DNA of 64,000 nucleotides, from contig JACKJC010000006.1 in assembly GCA_020638195.1 (NCBI GenBank), positions 113,566 to 177,565 of the forward strand. Reading direction: 5' to 3'. Source of the stretch: Methylobacteriaceae bacterium (GTDB lineage Bacteria > Pseudomonadota > Alphaproteobacteria > Rhizobiales > Beijerinckiaceae). A program made the position numbers and the translations under genes. The first letter of the stretch is position 1. Every line of letters starts with the position of its first letter. The notes under the pieces were generated by a model. It had not been told where the DNA came from, searched no databases, and saw nothing but the letters and a program-made list of their open reading frames with translations. Shown here piece after piece: positions 26,294 to 34,229 of this stretch.

Positions 26294-27668
26294 GGCGCCC
26301 TCCCTTCGTCCAGCTCCTCAGGAAGCTTTGTTCTCCTTGGGCGGCCATGAAGGCGCGCCATTCCTTCGCGTGCGTCAGCAACATGTTCCTTATTTTCTTC
26401 AAGACTTCTTCCTGTGGCTCCACGGTCGCACGCGCGATCTCGAAGGCATGAACCTTCAAGTCCGCATCGGGGAGGTCGGCCATATCGGCGAGCTGCTGGA
26501 GGTGCCGAGCCCCGACGCTGCCGTATTCCGCCATCGTTCGGCTCAGGCGGACTTTGCTCCTGCCGGGAAGGGCATTCCGAAAGGCCGGACCGGTGAGATC
26601 GGCGATGACGTAGGTGTGTGCCGGCTCTTCTATTTCGGCGGCATGCATGCTCATCCGGCGAAGAAGACATGCGGCGCACAGGCCACACTGCAGCAGCTTG
26701 CCGTCCATCTTCGCGTTCCAGCGCTGCTGCCAGCACGAGCGGGTTTCGAACAACTCGTCGACCGCCTTGTTCGTGGCGCGCCGGAAGGCCGAAATCGTCT
26801 CGCCCTTCGTGTTCCAAAGGCGCGGTTGGTCATAGCGAACGTCATGCCCGAGCACCGCCTTGACGAAACGTTCCATCTTGCGGAAGTACGTTGGGTGGTT
26901 CCGGTAGTCCGCATACACATTGTGCAGGGGCAGGAGCACCGGGCCGAGCGCACCTTGACCGCTTTCGGGGACCACGATCCTGTTCAACCCCGTCAGGTGC
27001 GCGGCGATGGCCGTCACGGCGGCGAACTTGAAGCCGCGCGAACGTACGCTGCTTTCTCGCGATGACGGCACGTCGACCCGAAACGGGATTTGATCGAAAG
27101 GCTCATCGCCCGCCTTCAACGCATGGCGGTGTTTCGTCACGCGCACACAAACGGCGTCGCTTCCGTTCCCGGACACCTTCGAGACGCAGCGGGAATCCAG
27201 CCCATCGCTATACGCGATGACGAAACTGCGCTCCGTACCGAACGGAAGTGACCGCTGTCGCGCCCCGAGGACGCTCCGACCCTGCCATGGGACAAATGTG
27301 AATTGCCAATCGTCGCCCGTGAGGTGCCTCAGCGCCGCCCGAAGGCTTGCTTGCACCTCGAGTCGTTGCCACGTCGCCACTTCGACAACGGGCACGGTGA
27401 TGTTGAAGTCGCGTGCCCACCGACTGATCCGCCTTGCGGTTCGGCGATCAGCGTATTCAATCGCAGCACTGACGACCAGAAGGTCGTGGTGGATCGGCTT
27501 CCAGCCGTTGTAATCGTAGGTGTCCAGGGAATCAGGAACGAACGCGATTTCCTTGCCGATTTCGGCGATTGCTCCCGAATGGGGATGGACCCGAATGTGC
27601 CTCTGCCCTTCCTCGACAACGCGCAGCGTCAAGTCGTAAGGCTTGGGACTGGTCGCATGAGTATTCAC
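26277..27668 (-). CDS. QueC-like ATP-dependent enzyme (QatC/Cap9-like)
   Basis: A 463-aa protein that is not housekeeping QueC, which is about 230 aa. Residues 1-145 form an extra N-terminal domain. The PP-loop S154-D-G-L-D158-S159 matches the S-G-G-x-D-S motif of ATP-pyrophosphatases. Cysteines 312, 328, 331 and 334 (C-x15-C-x2-C-x2-C) match the QueC zinc site. A C-terminal helical region follows. QueC makes preQ0 from carboxy-deazaguanine. QueC-like proteins of this longer build occur in Qat and type IV CBASS defence, where a nucleobase-protein conjugation has been reported. No queuosine genes, CD-NTase, QatA ATPase or TatD nuclease are nearby. It overlaps both neighbours. Confidence 0.85.
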   Translation of the reverse strand: MNTHATSPKPYDLTLRVVEEGQRHIRVHPHSGAIAEIGKEIAFVPDSLDTYDYNGWKPIHHDLLVVSAAIEYADRRTARRISRWARDFNITVPVVEVATWQRLEVQASLRAALRHLTGDDWQFTFVPWQGRSVLGARQRSLPFGTERSFVIAYSDGLDSRCVSKVSGNGSDAVCVRVTKHRHALKAGDEPFDQIPFRVDVPSSRESSVRSRGFKFAAVTAIAAHLTGLNRIVVPESGQGALGPVLLPLHNVYADYRNHPTYFRKMERFVKAVLGHDVRYDQPRLWNTKGETISAFRRATNKAVDELFETRSCWQQRWNAKMDGKLLQCGLCAACLLRRMSMHAAEIEEPAHTYVIADLTGPAFRNALPGRSKVRLSRTMAEYGSVGARHLQQLADMADLPDADLKVHAFEIARATVEPQEEVLKKIRNMLLTHAKEWRAFMAAQGEQSFLRSWTKGGRRGRSE

Positions 27669-28243
27669 AAGCGGACCATCCCTTCGTCGACGCTGTCGTT
27701 TCTACCCAAGTCATTCTCAAAGGCGTCCTTCCTGCCCCCCAACAGAGCGTCACGGACCTTCCCGCTTTCCACTGCGTCGAAAGCGGCATCGATTTTCTTG
27801 CGCGCCTGCTCTGCTTCGCTCCGGCTCATCTCGCCCGCTTCCTGAGCGCGAATACACTCTTCGTGGAAGCGGTTTCGGGTTTCCCCGATGTGCGTGTCGA
27901 TGGCGGCGTCGAGTGCTGGCGCGATGGCGTCGCTAAGGAGCGTGTCGTTGGCAGCCCGATACAGAAGTTCCTTCTGGAGCGCGTCGAGGAACGGCGTCTT
28001 CGCGCAGTGATCGAAAATGGCTTCGACCGAACCAAGCGGATCGAGATCCAGCTGACCCCGGCCAATATGCGCATCGAGTTCGTGAAGCGCCTTGGCGTGC
28101 TCCGTGGTGACCAGATGGCGAGCCAGCGCGTCCGAAGCAAATGCGCCACATTCCCCTAGAGATGCCGCATCGTTCTGCACTGCCTCGGCAAGCCGCTTCC
28201 AGCAGCCCCCAAGCTTCAGGTTCTTGAATGGACCATCAGTCAT
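27665..28243 (-). CDS. Unrecognised helical protein, first gene of the QueC-like operon
   Basis: A 192-aa protein with no family I recognise. I chose the ATG at 28243 because GGAGG lies five bases upstream; a longer frame continues further but lacks a site. The N-terminus reads M-T-D-G-P-F-K-N-L-K-L-G-G-C-W-K-R-L, followed by mostly helical sequence rich in Ala, Glu and Asp. The stop overlaps the QueC-like ATG (ATGA), so they are translationally coupled. By analogy with other QueC-like defence operons it could be the protein substrate or partner of the enzyme. Unlike what I would expect for an N-terminal glycine substrate, residue 2 is Thr. Confidence 0.7.
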   Translation of the reverse strand: MTDGPFKNLKLGGCWKRLAEAVQNDAASLGECGAFASDALARHLVTTEHAKALHELDAHIGRGQLDLDPLGSVEAIFDHCAKTPFLDALQKELLYRAANDTLLSDAIAPALDAAIDTHIGETRNRFHEECIRAQEAGEMSRSEAEQARKKIDAAFDAVESGKVRDALLGGRKDAFENDLGRNDSVDEGMVRL

Positions 28244-28260
28244 GACAACCTCCGGCCCCC

Positions 28261-28314
28261 ACAATAGGCTAATATCTGACATTGTCAATCTTGTGGTTGT
28301 TTTTACTGACATTG
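28261..28314 (-). promoter_or_regulatory. Promoter with operator repeats for the QueC-like operon
   Basis: On the minus strand TTGACA (28288-28283) and TATTGT (28266-28261) are spaced by 16 bases, a good sigma70-type promoter 17 bases before the first start codon. A palindrome TGACA-T-TGTCA (28277-28287) overlaps the -35 box. The 9-mer CTGACATTG occurs at 28276-28284 and again at 28306-28314, 30 bp apart, about three helical turns. The arrangement suits repression by the XRE protein of the same operon. Confidence 0.6.
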
Positions 28315-28756
28315 CCCGACACGATGGCAGCTGCTGGGCAAATGGCGACGGTGCGCCTCCGTGAACCGAAGGCTGACTCATCGCCCCCCAACGATGTCCC
28401 AGCTGAAAGCTCTGCATTTTCGCTGGTAGAGGGATGACCTTTGAACGCAGAGAGGGGTCAGGGCGACGGATGACGCATCATGAAGCCACGCTCGCCTTCG
28501 CCATCCGCGAGCTCCCGGAACTAGACTGGCAGATCGGACGACTTGCGCCGCCCGGAGCAAGCGCTGGCGATGTCCGCTTTTGGAGGTGGGTCGGGACCGT
28601 GCCAATGACCGAGACGGGGGCGCATAGCCGCCGTTCAGTTATATGCCCGAATGACCGCTTTCTACACCGGCCGTGCCGCGGTTCTAAAGCCGAGTGATGT
28701 CGACGGTCGGCTTTCGAGGTGGGGCAGCGGGATGCTGATGATCGAGGTTCCCACTG
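28315..28756. other. Gene-free right junction of the cargo block
   Basis: 442 bp between the QueC-like operon promoter and copG. The open frames here have no ribosome sites and do not resemble proteins I know. The stretch looks like decayed sequence and marks where cargo was joined to the copG-traG part of the backbone. No direct repeats with the other junction (11.1-11.45 kb) are convincing. Confidence 0.45.
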
Positions 28757-29209
28757 TCATGCTCCTAGAATGTCTTCCGCCGAAGCGGCCGGTTGATCCG
28801 TTTCTCCAGCGGCAACATCGTCTGGAATCTCCTTGAGGAAGCTCTGTCCCTTCTGGAGACGCTGCCCGAGGGTCTCGATGAACCCCTCGTAGCGCTCACG
28901 TCCCTTGATTTGCGCGGAGGCATGGGCGTCGTTCGGCAGCGGCGGCGTGATCGTCAGCCAGAAGCGCACGAAGAGCGCGAGCGTCTCCGCGGTGATGTCG
29001 AGGTTGCGCTCGATCCGCTGGACCTGGCGAGAAAGCCGGTCGAGGCGTCGCGTGAAGGCGGCTTCGCGCTTGTCCGCCCCGTCGGGGGACAAGAAGGAGG
29101 CGACGGCCGCCTCGACGATCGCCGAACGCGAGAGCTTCTTGCGGTCGGCGAGATCGGCGATCTGCCGCAGCATCTCGGGCGGGAAATAGACGTTCATCCG
29201 GTCGCGCAT
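28757..29209 (-). CDS. CopG-family ribbon-helix-helix protein upstream of the cargo
   Basis: A 150-aa protein. The N-terminal ribbon-helix-helix (M-N-V-Y-F-P-P-E-M-L-R-Q-I-A-D-L-A, then L-S-R-S-A-I-V-E-A-A-V) is followed by a helical region with R-L-D-R-L-S-R-Q-V-Q-R-I-E-R-N and a tryptophan-containing hydrophobic helix. Such a gene sits between traG and trbB in many alphaproteobacterial ICEs and probably regulates transfer. The ATG at 29209 follows the traG stop after seven bases. A second ATG at 29197 (M-N-V) is also possible. Confidence 0.85.
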   Translation of the reverse strand: MRDRMNVYFPPEMLRQIADLADRKKLSRSAIVEAAVASFLSPDGADKREAAFTRRLDRLSRQVQRIERNLDITAETLALFVRFWLTITPPLPNDAHASAQIKGRERYEGFIETLGQRLQKGQSFLKEIPDDVAAGETDQPAASAEDILGA

Positions 29210-29216
29210 GGCTGCC

Positions 29217-31205
29217 TCACATGTCGATGCCGTCATTGGGATCGAGCGCGACCGCGCGGGCGATACCTCGCATCTGCCGGCGGAGGATCTGACCCCGCCG
29301 CGCCGTGTCCTCCGGTGCGTCGTCGAGGACGATGGTGAACTCCTCGGCCGGCGTGGGCTCGCTGGTCTCCTTCGCGATGGCGACGTGATCGGGAAGCTCC
29401 GGTTCGCGCCGCAGGCCGCTGTTGGCCGCGTCTTCGGCCTTCTCGATCGCGTCGAGTAGCACGGCGTCGGGATGCTTCGGCTCGAGGTCGGACCACCCGT
29501 CCTTGCGCTGGGTGCGGCCGCATCGGCCGGGATCGGGCGCCGGCAGCACACGCTCGGTGAAGCGGCGATCCTCGTAGTAGCGGGCCTTCTTGGCCCGGAT
29601 GGGATGCACCCCAGCCGCCATCACGATCTCGTCCGTCGGCGGGAGCTGCATCACCTCGCCGGGGGTGAGCAGCGGCCGGGCGGTTTCGGAGCGGGAGACC
29701 ATCAGGTGACCGAGCCAGGGGCTGAGCCTGTGCCCGGCATAGTTGCGCATCGCCTTCATCTCGGTCGCGGTGCCAAGCGCGTCGCTCACCCGTTTCGCGG
29801 TCCGCTCGTCGTTGGTCGCGAAGCTGATGCGGACGTGGCAATTGTCGAGGATCGAATTGTTCGGGCCGTAAGCCTTCTCGATCTGATTGAGGGATTGCGC
29901 GATCAGGAAGCTCTTCAGGCCGTAGCCCGCCATGAAGGCCAGCGCGCTCTCGAAGAAGTCGAGCCGCCCCAGGGCGGGAAACTCGTCCAGCATCATCAGC
30001 ACGCGGTGACGCCGGTCTTTGGCGTGCAGGTCTTCGGTCAGGCGGCGCCCGATCTGGTTGAGCACCAGGCGGATCAGCGGCTTCGTGCGGGAGATGTCGG
30101 ATGGCGGCACCACGAGATAGAGGGTCGCTGGCCTGGCGTCGGCGATCAGGTCCGCGATCCGCCAGTCGCAACGCCGTGTCACCTCCGCGACGACGGGATC
30201 GCGATAGAGGCCGAGAAAGGACATCGCGGTGGACAGGACGCCGGAGAGTTCGTTCTCGCTCTTGTTGAGCAGCTCGCGCGCCGTCGAGGCGACGACGGGA
30301 TGCGGACCGGCTTCGCCGAGATGCGGCGTCGTCATCATCGCCTTCAGCGTCGCCTCGATCTCCCGGCGCGGGTCGGATAGGAAGGCGGCGACGCCGGCGA
30401 GCGTCTTGTCCGTCTCCGCGTAGAGGACATGGAGGATGGCGCCGACGAGAAGCGAATGGCTGGTTTTCTCCCAGTGGTTCCGCTTGTCGAGCGAGCCTTC
30501 GGGATCGACCAGCACGTCGGCGACGTTCTGCACGTCGCGCACCTCCCAGTCGCCGCGGCGCACCTCGAGCAGCGGGTTGTAGGCGGCCGACTTGGGGTTG
30601 GTCGGGTCGAACAGGAGCACCCGGCCGTGCTGTGCGCGGAAGCCGGCAGTGAGTTGCCAGTTCTCACCCTTGATGTCGTGAACGATGGCGGAGCCTGGCC
30701 AGGTCAGAAGCGAGGGCACGACGAGGCCGACGCCCTTGCCGGATCGGGTGGGCGCGAAACAGAGAATGTGCTCGGGACCGTCGTGACGGAGATAGTCCCG
30801 GGCGAGCTTGCCGAGGACGACGCCGTCGGGTCCGAGCAGACCCGCCGTCTTCACTTCGCGCCGTTCGGCCCAGCGCGCAGAGCCGTATGTCTCGACGTTC
30901 TTCGCCTCGCGGGCGCGCCAGACGGACATGCCGATGGCGACGGCGATGGCAATGAAGCCGCCGGACGCCGCGATGTATGCGCCTTCGACGAAGATCGGCG
31001 GCGCATAGGCGTCGTAGAAGTACCACCACCAGAAGAAGGCCGGCGGATAATAGACCGGCCAGCCGGCGAGCTCGAACCAGGGTGCGCCGAGCTGAGGCTG
31101 GAAGCCAAGCCGCCAGGCCGTCCACTGCGTCGCCGCCCAGGTCGTGAAGAGCACGATCAGGAAGACGGTGGTGATTTGGCCCCAGAGGATCTTCGTCGCG
31201 GACAC
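29217..31205 (-). CDS. traG: TraG/VirD4-family type IV coupling protein
   Basis: A 662-aa inner-membrane ATPase that docks the relaxosome to the T4SS. Two or three N-terminal membrane segments (about 10-95) precede Walker A (A-P-T-R-S-G-K-G-V-G, near 150) and Walker B (L-M-M-L-D-E-F-P-A-L-G, near 402). The length and motifs are typical of TraG. Its C-terminal acidic tail (about 600-662) is variable in the family. It forms a unit with copG. Confidence 0.95.
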   Translation of the reverse strand: MSATKILWGQITTVFLIVLFTTWAATQWTAWRLGFQPQLGAPWFELAGWPVYYPPAFFWWWYFYDAYAPPIFVEGAYIAASGGFIAIAVAIGMSVWRAREAKNVETYGSARWAERREVKTAGLLGPDGVVLGKLARDYLRHDGPEHILCFAPTRSGKGVGLVVPSLLTWPGSAIVHDIKGENWQLTAGFRAQHGRVLLFDPTNPKSAAYNPLLEVRRGDWEVRDVQNVADVLVDPEGSLDKRNHWEKTSHSLLVGAILHVLYAETDKTLAGVAAFLSDPRREIEATLKAMMTTPHLGEAGPHPVVASTARELLNKSENELSGVLSTAMSFLGLYRDPVVAEVTRRCDWRIADLIADARPATLYLVVPPSDISRTKPLIRLVLNQIGRRLTEDLHAKDRRHRVLMMLDEFPALGRLDFFESALAFMAGYGLKSFLIAQSLNQIEKAYGPNNSILDNCHVRISFATNDERTAKRVSDALGTATEMKAMRNYAGHRLSPWLGHLMVSRSETARPLLTPGEVMQLPPTDEIVMAAGVHPIRAKKARYYEDRRFTERVLPAPDPGRCGRTQRKDGWSDLEPKHPDAVLLDAIEKAEDAANSGLRREPELPDHVAIAKETSEPTPAEEFTIVLDDAPEDTARRGQILRRQMRGIARAVALDPNDGIDM

Positions 31206-31322
31206 GAGCCCTTCCGTCGATGGTGAACCGATCGACGAGGACTGTTCACGATGCTCGGAAACGCAAGTTCCGTCGGGATGCGATCGTGGAAACGGATAGA
31301 AATACAGGCTCTGGCGAAAGCC

Positions 31323-31820
31323 TCATGACTCGCCGGCGCGGTCGAGCACGGCTTTCACCACGCTCGCCGACAGGAAATAGCCCGACTGCCGCCACTGATC
31401 GAGAATCGGTGCCACGGCGGGAACCAGGCCGCGCGTCTTGGCGGCGAGCAGAAGGCCGGCGCTGCCGATCACGGTGATGCCCCTGCGCTTCGCCACCTGC
31501 CGGCCGAGACGCTCATCCATCAGGACGGGGCATTCCAGGGCCGAGGCCATGTGGATGGCAGCCAGTTCGCCGGCGTCCAACCCCGCGAGTTCATCGCCGG
31601 GATCGTCGCTCGGTCCCTTGGCGTCGGGCCGGACGTGGATCTGCCCCGTCTCCACGGCGGCGCGAACCGCCCGGGCTCCGGGCAGAGAAATCTCCACCGT
31701 GCATTCCGCATAGACGGTCTCGGGGATGACGACTTCTTCGACGAGTGCGGTCAGCACGGGGAGGAGCCCGCTCTTCGCGATCACGATCAGCGGCGAGGCA
31801 TCGGAGACGATGAGCTTCAC
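31323..31820 (-). CDS. DUF3368-type PIN-domain toxin
   Basis: A 165-aa PIN-like protein of the DUF3368 group, with S-D-A-S-P-L-I-V-I-A-K near residues 6-16, an acidic E in V-Y-A-E-C, L-D-A-G-E-L-A-A-I near 80-88 and M-D-E-R-L-G-R near 102. It is a predicted RNase toxin. The ATG overlaps the stop of the upstream antitoxin gene (ATGA), the usual order for this pair. Located between traG and the relaxase gene, it probably stabilises the element. Confidence 0.88.
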   Translation of the reverse strand: MKLIVSDASPLIVIAKSGLLPVLTALVEEVVIPETVYAECTVEISLPGARAVRAAVETGQIHVRPDAKGPSDDPGDELAGLDAGELAAIHMASALECPVLMDERLGRQVAKRRGITVIGSAGLLLAAKTRGLVPAVAPILDQWRQSGYFLSASVVKAVLDRAGES

Positions 31821-32152
31821 CGATCATCCGCCTCGAGCGCCGCCAACTCCTCGTCGACTTCCTCGGCCGGATAGTCGACCGCCGGGACGCCCATGGCGCC
31901 GAGATGCTTGATGAAGGCCTCGATGGGGAGATCAGCCAGCTTCGCGGCCTTGGCGAGGCTCACCGCCTTGTCGGCGAAGAGGCGGACCGCCATGGCGACG
32001 GCCACACCCTCCTTCAGAAGATGCTCGTCCATGGGCACGGCGACGAAGAGCGGCCGCCCGTGCTTGGCGACGATGGACAGATGACCGGCCTCCGCCTGGC
32101 GCACCAGCTCGCCGCTGCGCTCGCGCAAGTCGCGTATCGAAAAGGTCTCCAT
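31817..32152 (-). CDS. Antitoxin with Phd/YefM-like N-terminus and UPF0175 C-terminus
   Basis: A 111-aa protein. Residues 1-45 (F-S-I-R-D-L-R-E-R-S-G-E-L-V, then I-V-A-K-H-G-R-P-L-F-V-A-V-P) match the DNA-binding Phd/YefM antitoxin fold. Residues 50-105 (S-L-A-K-A-A-K-L-A-D-L-P-I-E-A-F, then G-V-P-A-V-D-Y) match UPF0175, the common partner of DUF3368 toxins. So two antitoxin modules are fused. The ATG at 32152 has GGAG seven bases upstream; a further upstream frame start is less likely. Confidence 0.85.
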   Translation of the reverse strand: METFSIRDLRERSGELVRQAEAGHLSIVAKHGRPLFVAVPMDEHLLKEGVAVAMAVRLFADKAVSLAKAAKLADLPIEAFIKHLGAMGVPAVDYPAEEVDEELAALEADDR

Positions 32153-32161
32153 GGGGAGGCT

Positions 32162-32184
32162 CCAAATTTGTTCCCCAAATTGAT
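32162..32184 (-). promoter_or_regulatory. Possible antitoxin operator
   Basis: Immediately upstream of the antitoxin ribosome site the sequence contains the direct repeats CCAAATTT and CCAAATTG separated by five bases, in an otherwise GC-rich area. Phd-type antitoxins bind short repeats at this position. The match is suggestive only. Confidence 0.35.
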
Positions 32185-32221
32185 AGCACATTGTTCTGCT
32201 CCTATCCATGAATTTCCCTCC

Positions 32222-33982
32222 TCACAGGCTGAGCCCCCGTTTGCGGCCAATGCTCCATTCTATGCCGCCTCCGTCCTTGGCGACGCCGGCGATGTGCTGA
32301 CCGAGCCTGCGCTCGATCTCGCGGGACCAGGGCACGAGCTGGAAGCCGAGCCCGTTGTCGATCATCGCGAAGCGGCCGGAGGCGAGCGTCAGGCGCTGGC
32401 GGTAGATGCCGGTGACACGCTCGCCGGCCGCCGCCTTCATGTGCGGCAGCCCGGTCTCGGCCGAGAGCTGCGCGCCGACGGCGTCCAGCTCGCGGCGACG
32501 CAGGGTGCTGATCAGGTCGCGCTGCAGGATGATGCGCTGCCCGCTGCGGCGGGCGAGGCCGTGGTCGGCGAGATGTTCGGCGCGCGCCTGGATAGCGTCG
32601 CGCGCCTCCCGCCCGAACCCGCCGGTCGAGAGCGGCATGGGCTCGCGCTCGACCAGGCGATGATCGAGCCAGGTGGCGCCGGGCGCCGTGATCTGCCGGC
32701 CGAGATCGAGATCCGAGCGGTTGGCGAGGACGAGCGTCGGCCGTTGGTCGTCCGCCCCGCCGAAGCGCCTGACCTCGACGATCCCGCCTAAGGGCGGCGC
32801 GTGCTCGAACGCCCCGATCCCCCGGAAGCGGACATGGTGGGCGCGGCCGTCGGTGCCGTCGATCACGGCGTAGGCTTCCCCGGAGAGTTCATCGTGCAGA
32901 CCGCGATCGACCAGCCGACCGACGATCGGCGAGGCCGCGCTGCCGCTCTCGATCACATAGTCGGCCACGCCGCGCTCCTGGCCGCGTTCGGCGAAGGCGC
33001 GGTGCATCGTCTTGATGATGTCGCCGCGCATGCCGAGATCGCGCAGTTGCTTCTGTGCTTCGAGCCCGACCATCCATTCGCCGGGTCCGGTCGATGCGGC
33101 GAGGCCCATCTTCTCCAGATGCTGGAGCCGGCCGATCATGAGGCGGCGCATCTGGGAATCGGAAGCGCCCGGCGTTTCGGGGCGCAGATCGAGATAGCCG
33201 ATGTCGTCCGCGGCGATGCGGATCTCGACATCGAGGCGGGTCCAGCGTTCCGCGGTGATCTCCCGCTCCAGCGCGTTCCGGATCTCCTGCTCGGGCCTAG
33301 GGCCGAGCTCGATGGAGACGAGATCCTCGGCCCGGGACCGCAGGCCGCGGCTGATGTAGTCGCGGGAGATGACGAGGTCCGCGCCCGTGTCGTCGACGCC
33401 CCGCACCAGTAGATGGACGTGGGGATTGTCGGTGTTCCAGTGATCCACGGCGACCCAGTCCAACTTGGTGCCGAGATCGGTCTCCATCTGGCGGGTGAGG
33501 TCGCGGGTGAAGGCGCGCAGGTCGGTCATGTCGCCGGCGTCCTCGGGCGAGATGATGAATCGGAAATGGTGGCGGTCGTCCTTGCCGCGCTCCGCGAAGG
33601 CGCCGTCGTCGGCGCGGTCGCTGCCGGCGTCGAACATCACGCCCTTCTCTCCGTCCCGGCTGACCCCATCCCGCTTCAGGTAGGAGAGGTGCGCGGTGAG
33701 CGGCGCGGAGCGGAAGGCGCGACCCCGGTGTCTGGCGATGCGCGCCTTCACCACGACGCGACGTGCGGAGCTGAACAGGCGCGTGCGGCTGAAGCTGATG
33801 CGCCCCCGTCCGAAGGTCGAGCGGCCATATCCCGCCTTGCGCGAAGCAGCGGTCCCGCTCGGGACATGGCCCGCGCGCTTGGCCGCGCGGAGCACCTGGT
33901 TGATGAAGCTCTTGGGTCTGGGAGCCCGCGTCGAGCCGATGCGTCCGGGCCTGATGCGGAAGTCGCTGTCGCCGTCGCTCAT
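32222..33982 (-). CDS. VirD2-like relaxase (DUF3363 family)
   Basis: A 586-aa relaxase that nicks oriT and pilots the strand into the recipient. The His triad motif is D-H-W-N-T-D-N-P-H-V-H-L-L (H181, H188 and H190 region), preceded by H-H-F-R-F-I-I-S-P-E-D (138-148). A candidate catalytic Tyr lies in H-L-S-Y-L-K-R-D-G (Y101). The C-terminal half is the DUF3363 domain. It corresponds to the relaxase gene of alphaproteobacterial RepA/TraF/TraG elements. The N-terminal 50 residues are basic. Confidence 0.92.
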   Translation of the reverse strand: MSDGDSDFRIRPGRIGSTRAPRPKSFINQVLRAAKRAGHVPSGTAASRKAGYGRSTFGRGRISFSRTRLFSSARRVVVKARIARHRGRAFRSAPLTAHLSYLKRDGVSRDGEKGVMFDAGSDRADDGAFAERGKDDRHHFRFIISPEDAGDMTDLRAFTRDLTRQMETDLGTKLDWVAVDHWNTDNPHVHLLVRGVDDTGADLVISRDYISRGLRSRAEDLVSIELGPRPEQEIRNALEREITAERWTRLDVEIRIAADDIGYLDLRPETPGASDSQMRRLMIGRLQHLEKMGLAASTGPGEWMVGLEAQKQLRDLGMRGDIIKTMHRAFAERGQERGVADYVIESGSAASPIVGRLVDRGLHDELSGEAYAVIDGTDGRAHHVRFRGIGAFEHAPPLGGIVEVRRFGGADDQRPTLVLANRSDLDLGRQITAPGATWLDHRLVEREPMPLSTGGFGREARDAIQARAEHLADHGLARRSGQRIILQRDLISTLRRRELDAVGAQLSAETGLPHMKAAAGERVTGIYRQRLTLASGRFAMIDNGLGFQLVPWSREIERRLGQHIAGVAKDGGGIEWSIGRKRGLSL

Positions 33983-34229
33983 GGCCGGGCTCCGGCGGGC
34001 ATTCGGCGCCCCGGTGCCGAAAAGAGAGTTGAAATCATTGGCGAAAGCGCCCGCCGCGGCACGCGTCCCGACCGACCGGCACGCGAAAAGCCATGCGAAA
34101 GCAATGGCTTGCGGATGCGTAGCGAGCCGCTTTTATCTCGCCGTCGAGTGGTCGCGTGGACCGCTCCCTGGCTGTTTCCCGCCCTTCCTTTCCGGCAGCA
34201 CGCCACGATGCGCCATACCGCGAACGCGC
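33983..34229. other. Candidate oriT region upstream of the relaxase gene
   Basis: 247 bp between the relaxase and transglycosylase genes with no gene. A 7-bp inverted repeat (AAGCCAT 34088-34094, ATGGCTT 34104-34110, nine-base loop) sits in a locally AT-richer part. Origins of transfer usually lie next to the relaxase gene and contain such a repeat near nic. I do not find the IncP-type nic sequence, so the call is by position only. Confidence 0.35.

Noticed and set aside
26277..27668. Assignment of the QueC-like gene to Qat or type IV CBASS
   Set aside because: No QatA-type ATPase, TatD nuclease, CD-NTase or other Cap partner is encoded nearby; the neighbours are an ImmA-type protease and a PIN nuclease instead.
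11295..28580. Shared 10-mer AAAGCGGACA at both cargo junctions (11.30 and 28.57 kb)
   Set aside because: Too short, in opposite orientation and without extension on either side; it does not support an att or transposon boundary.
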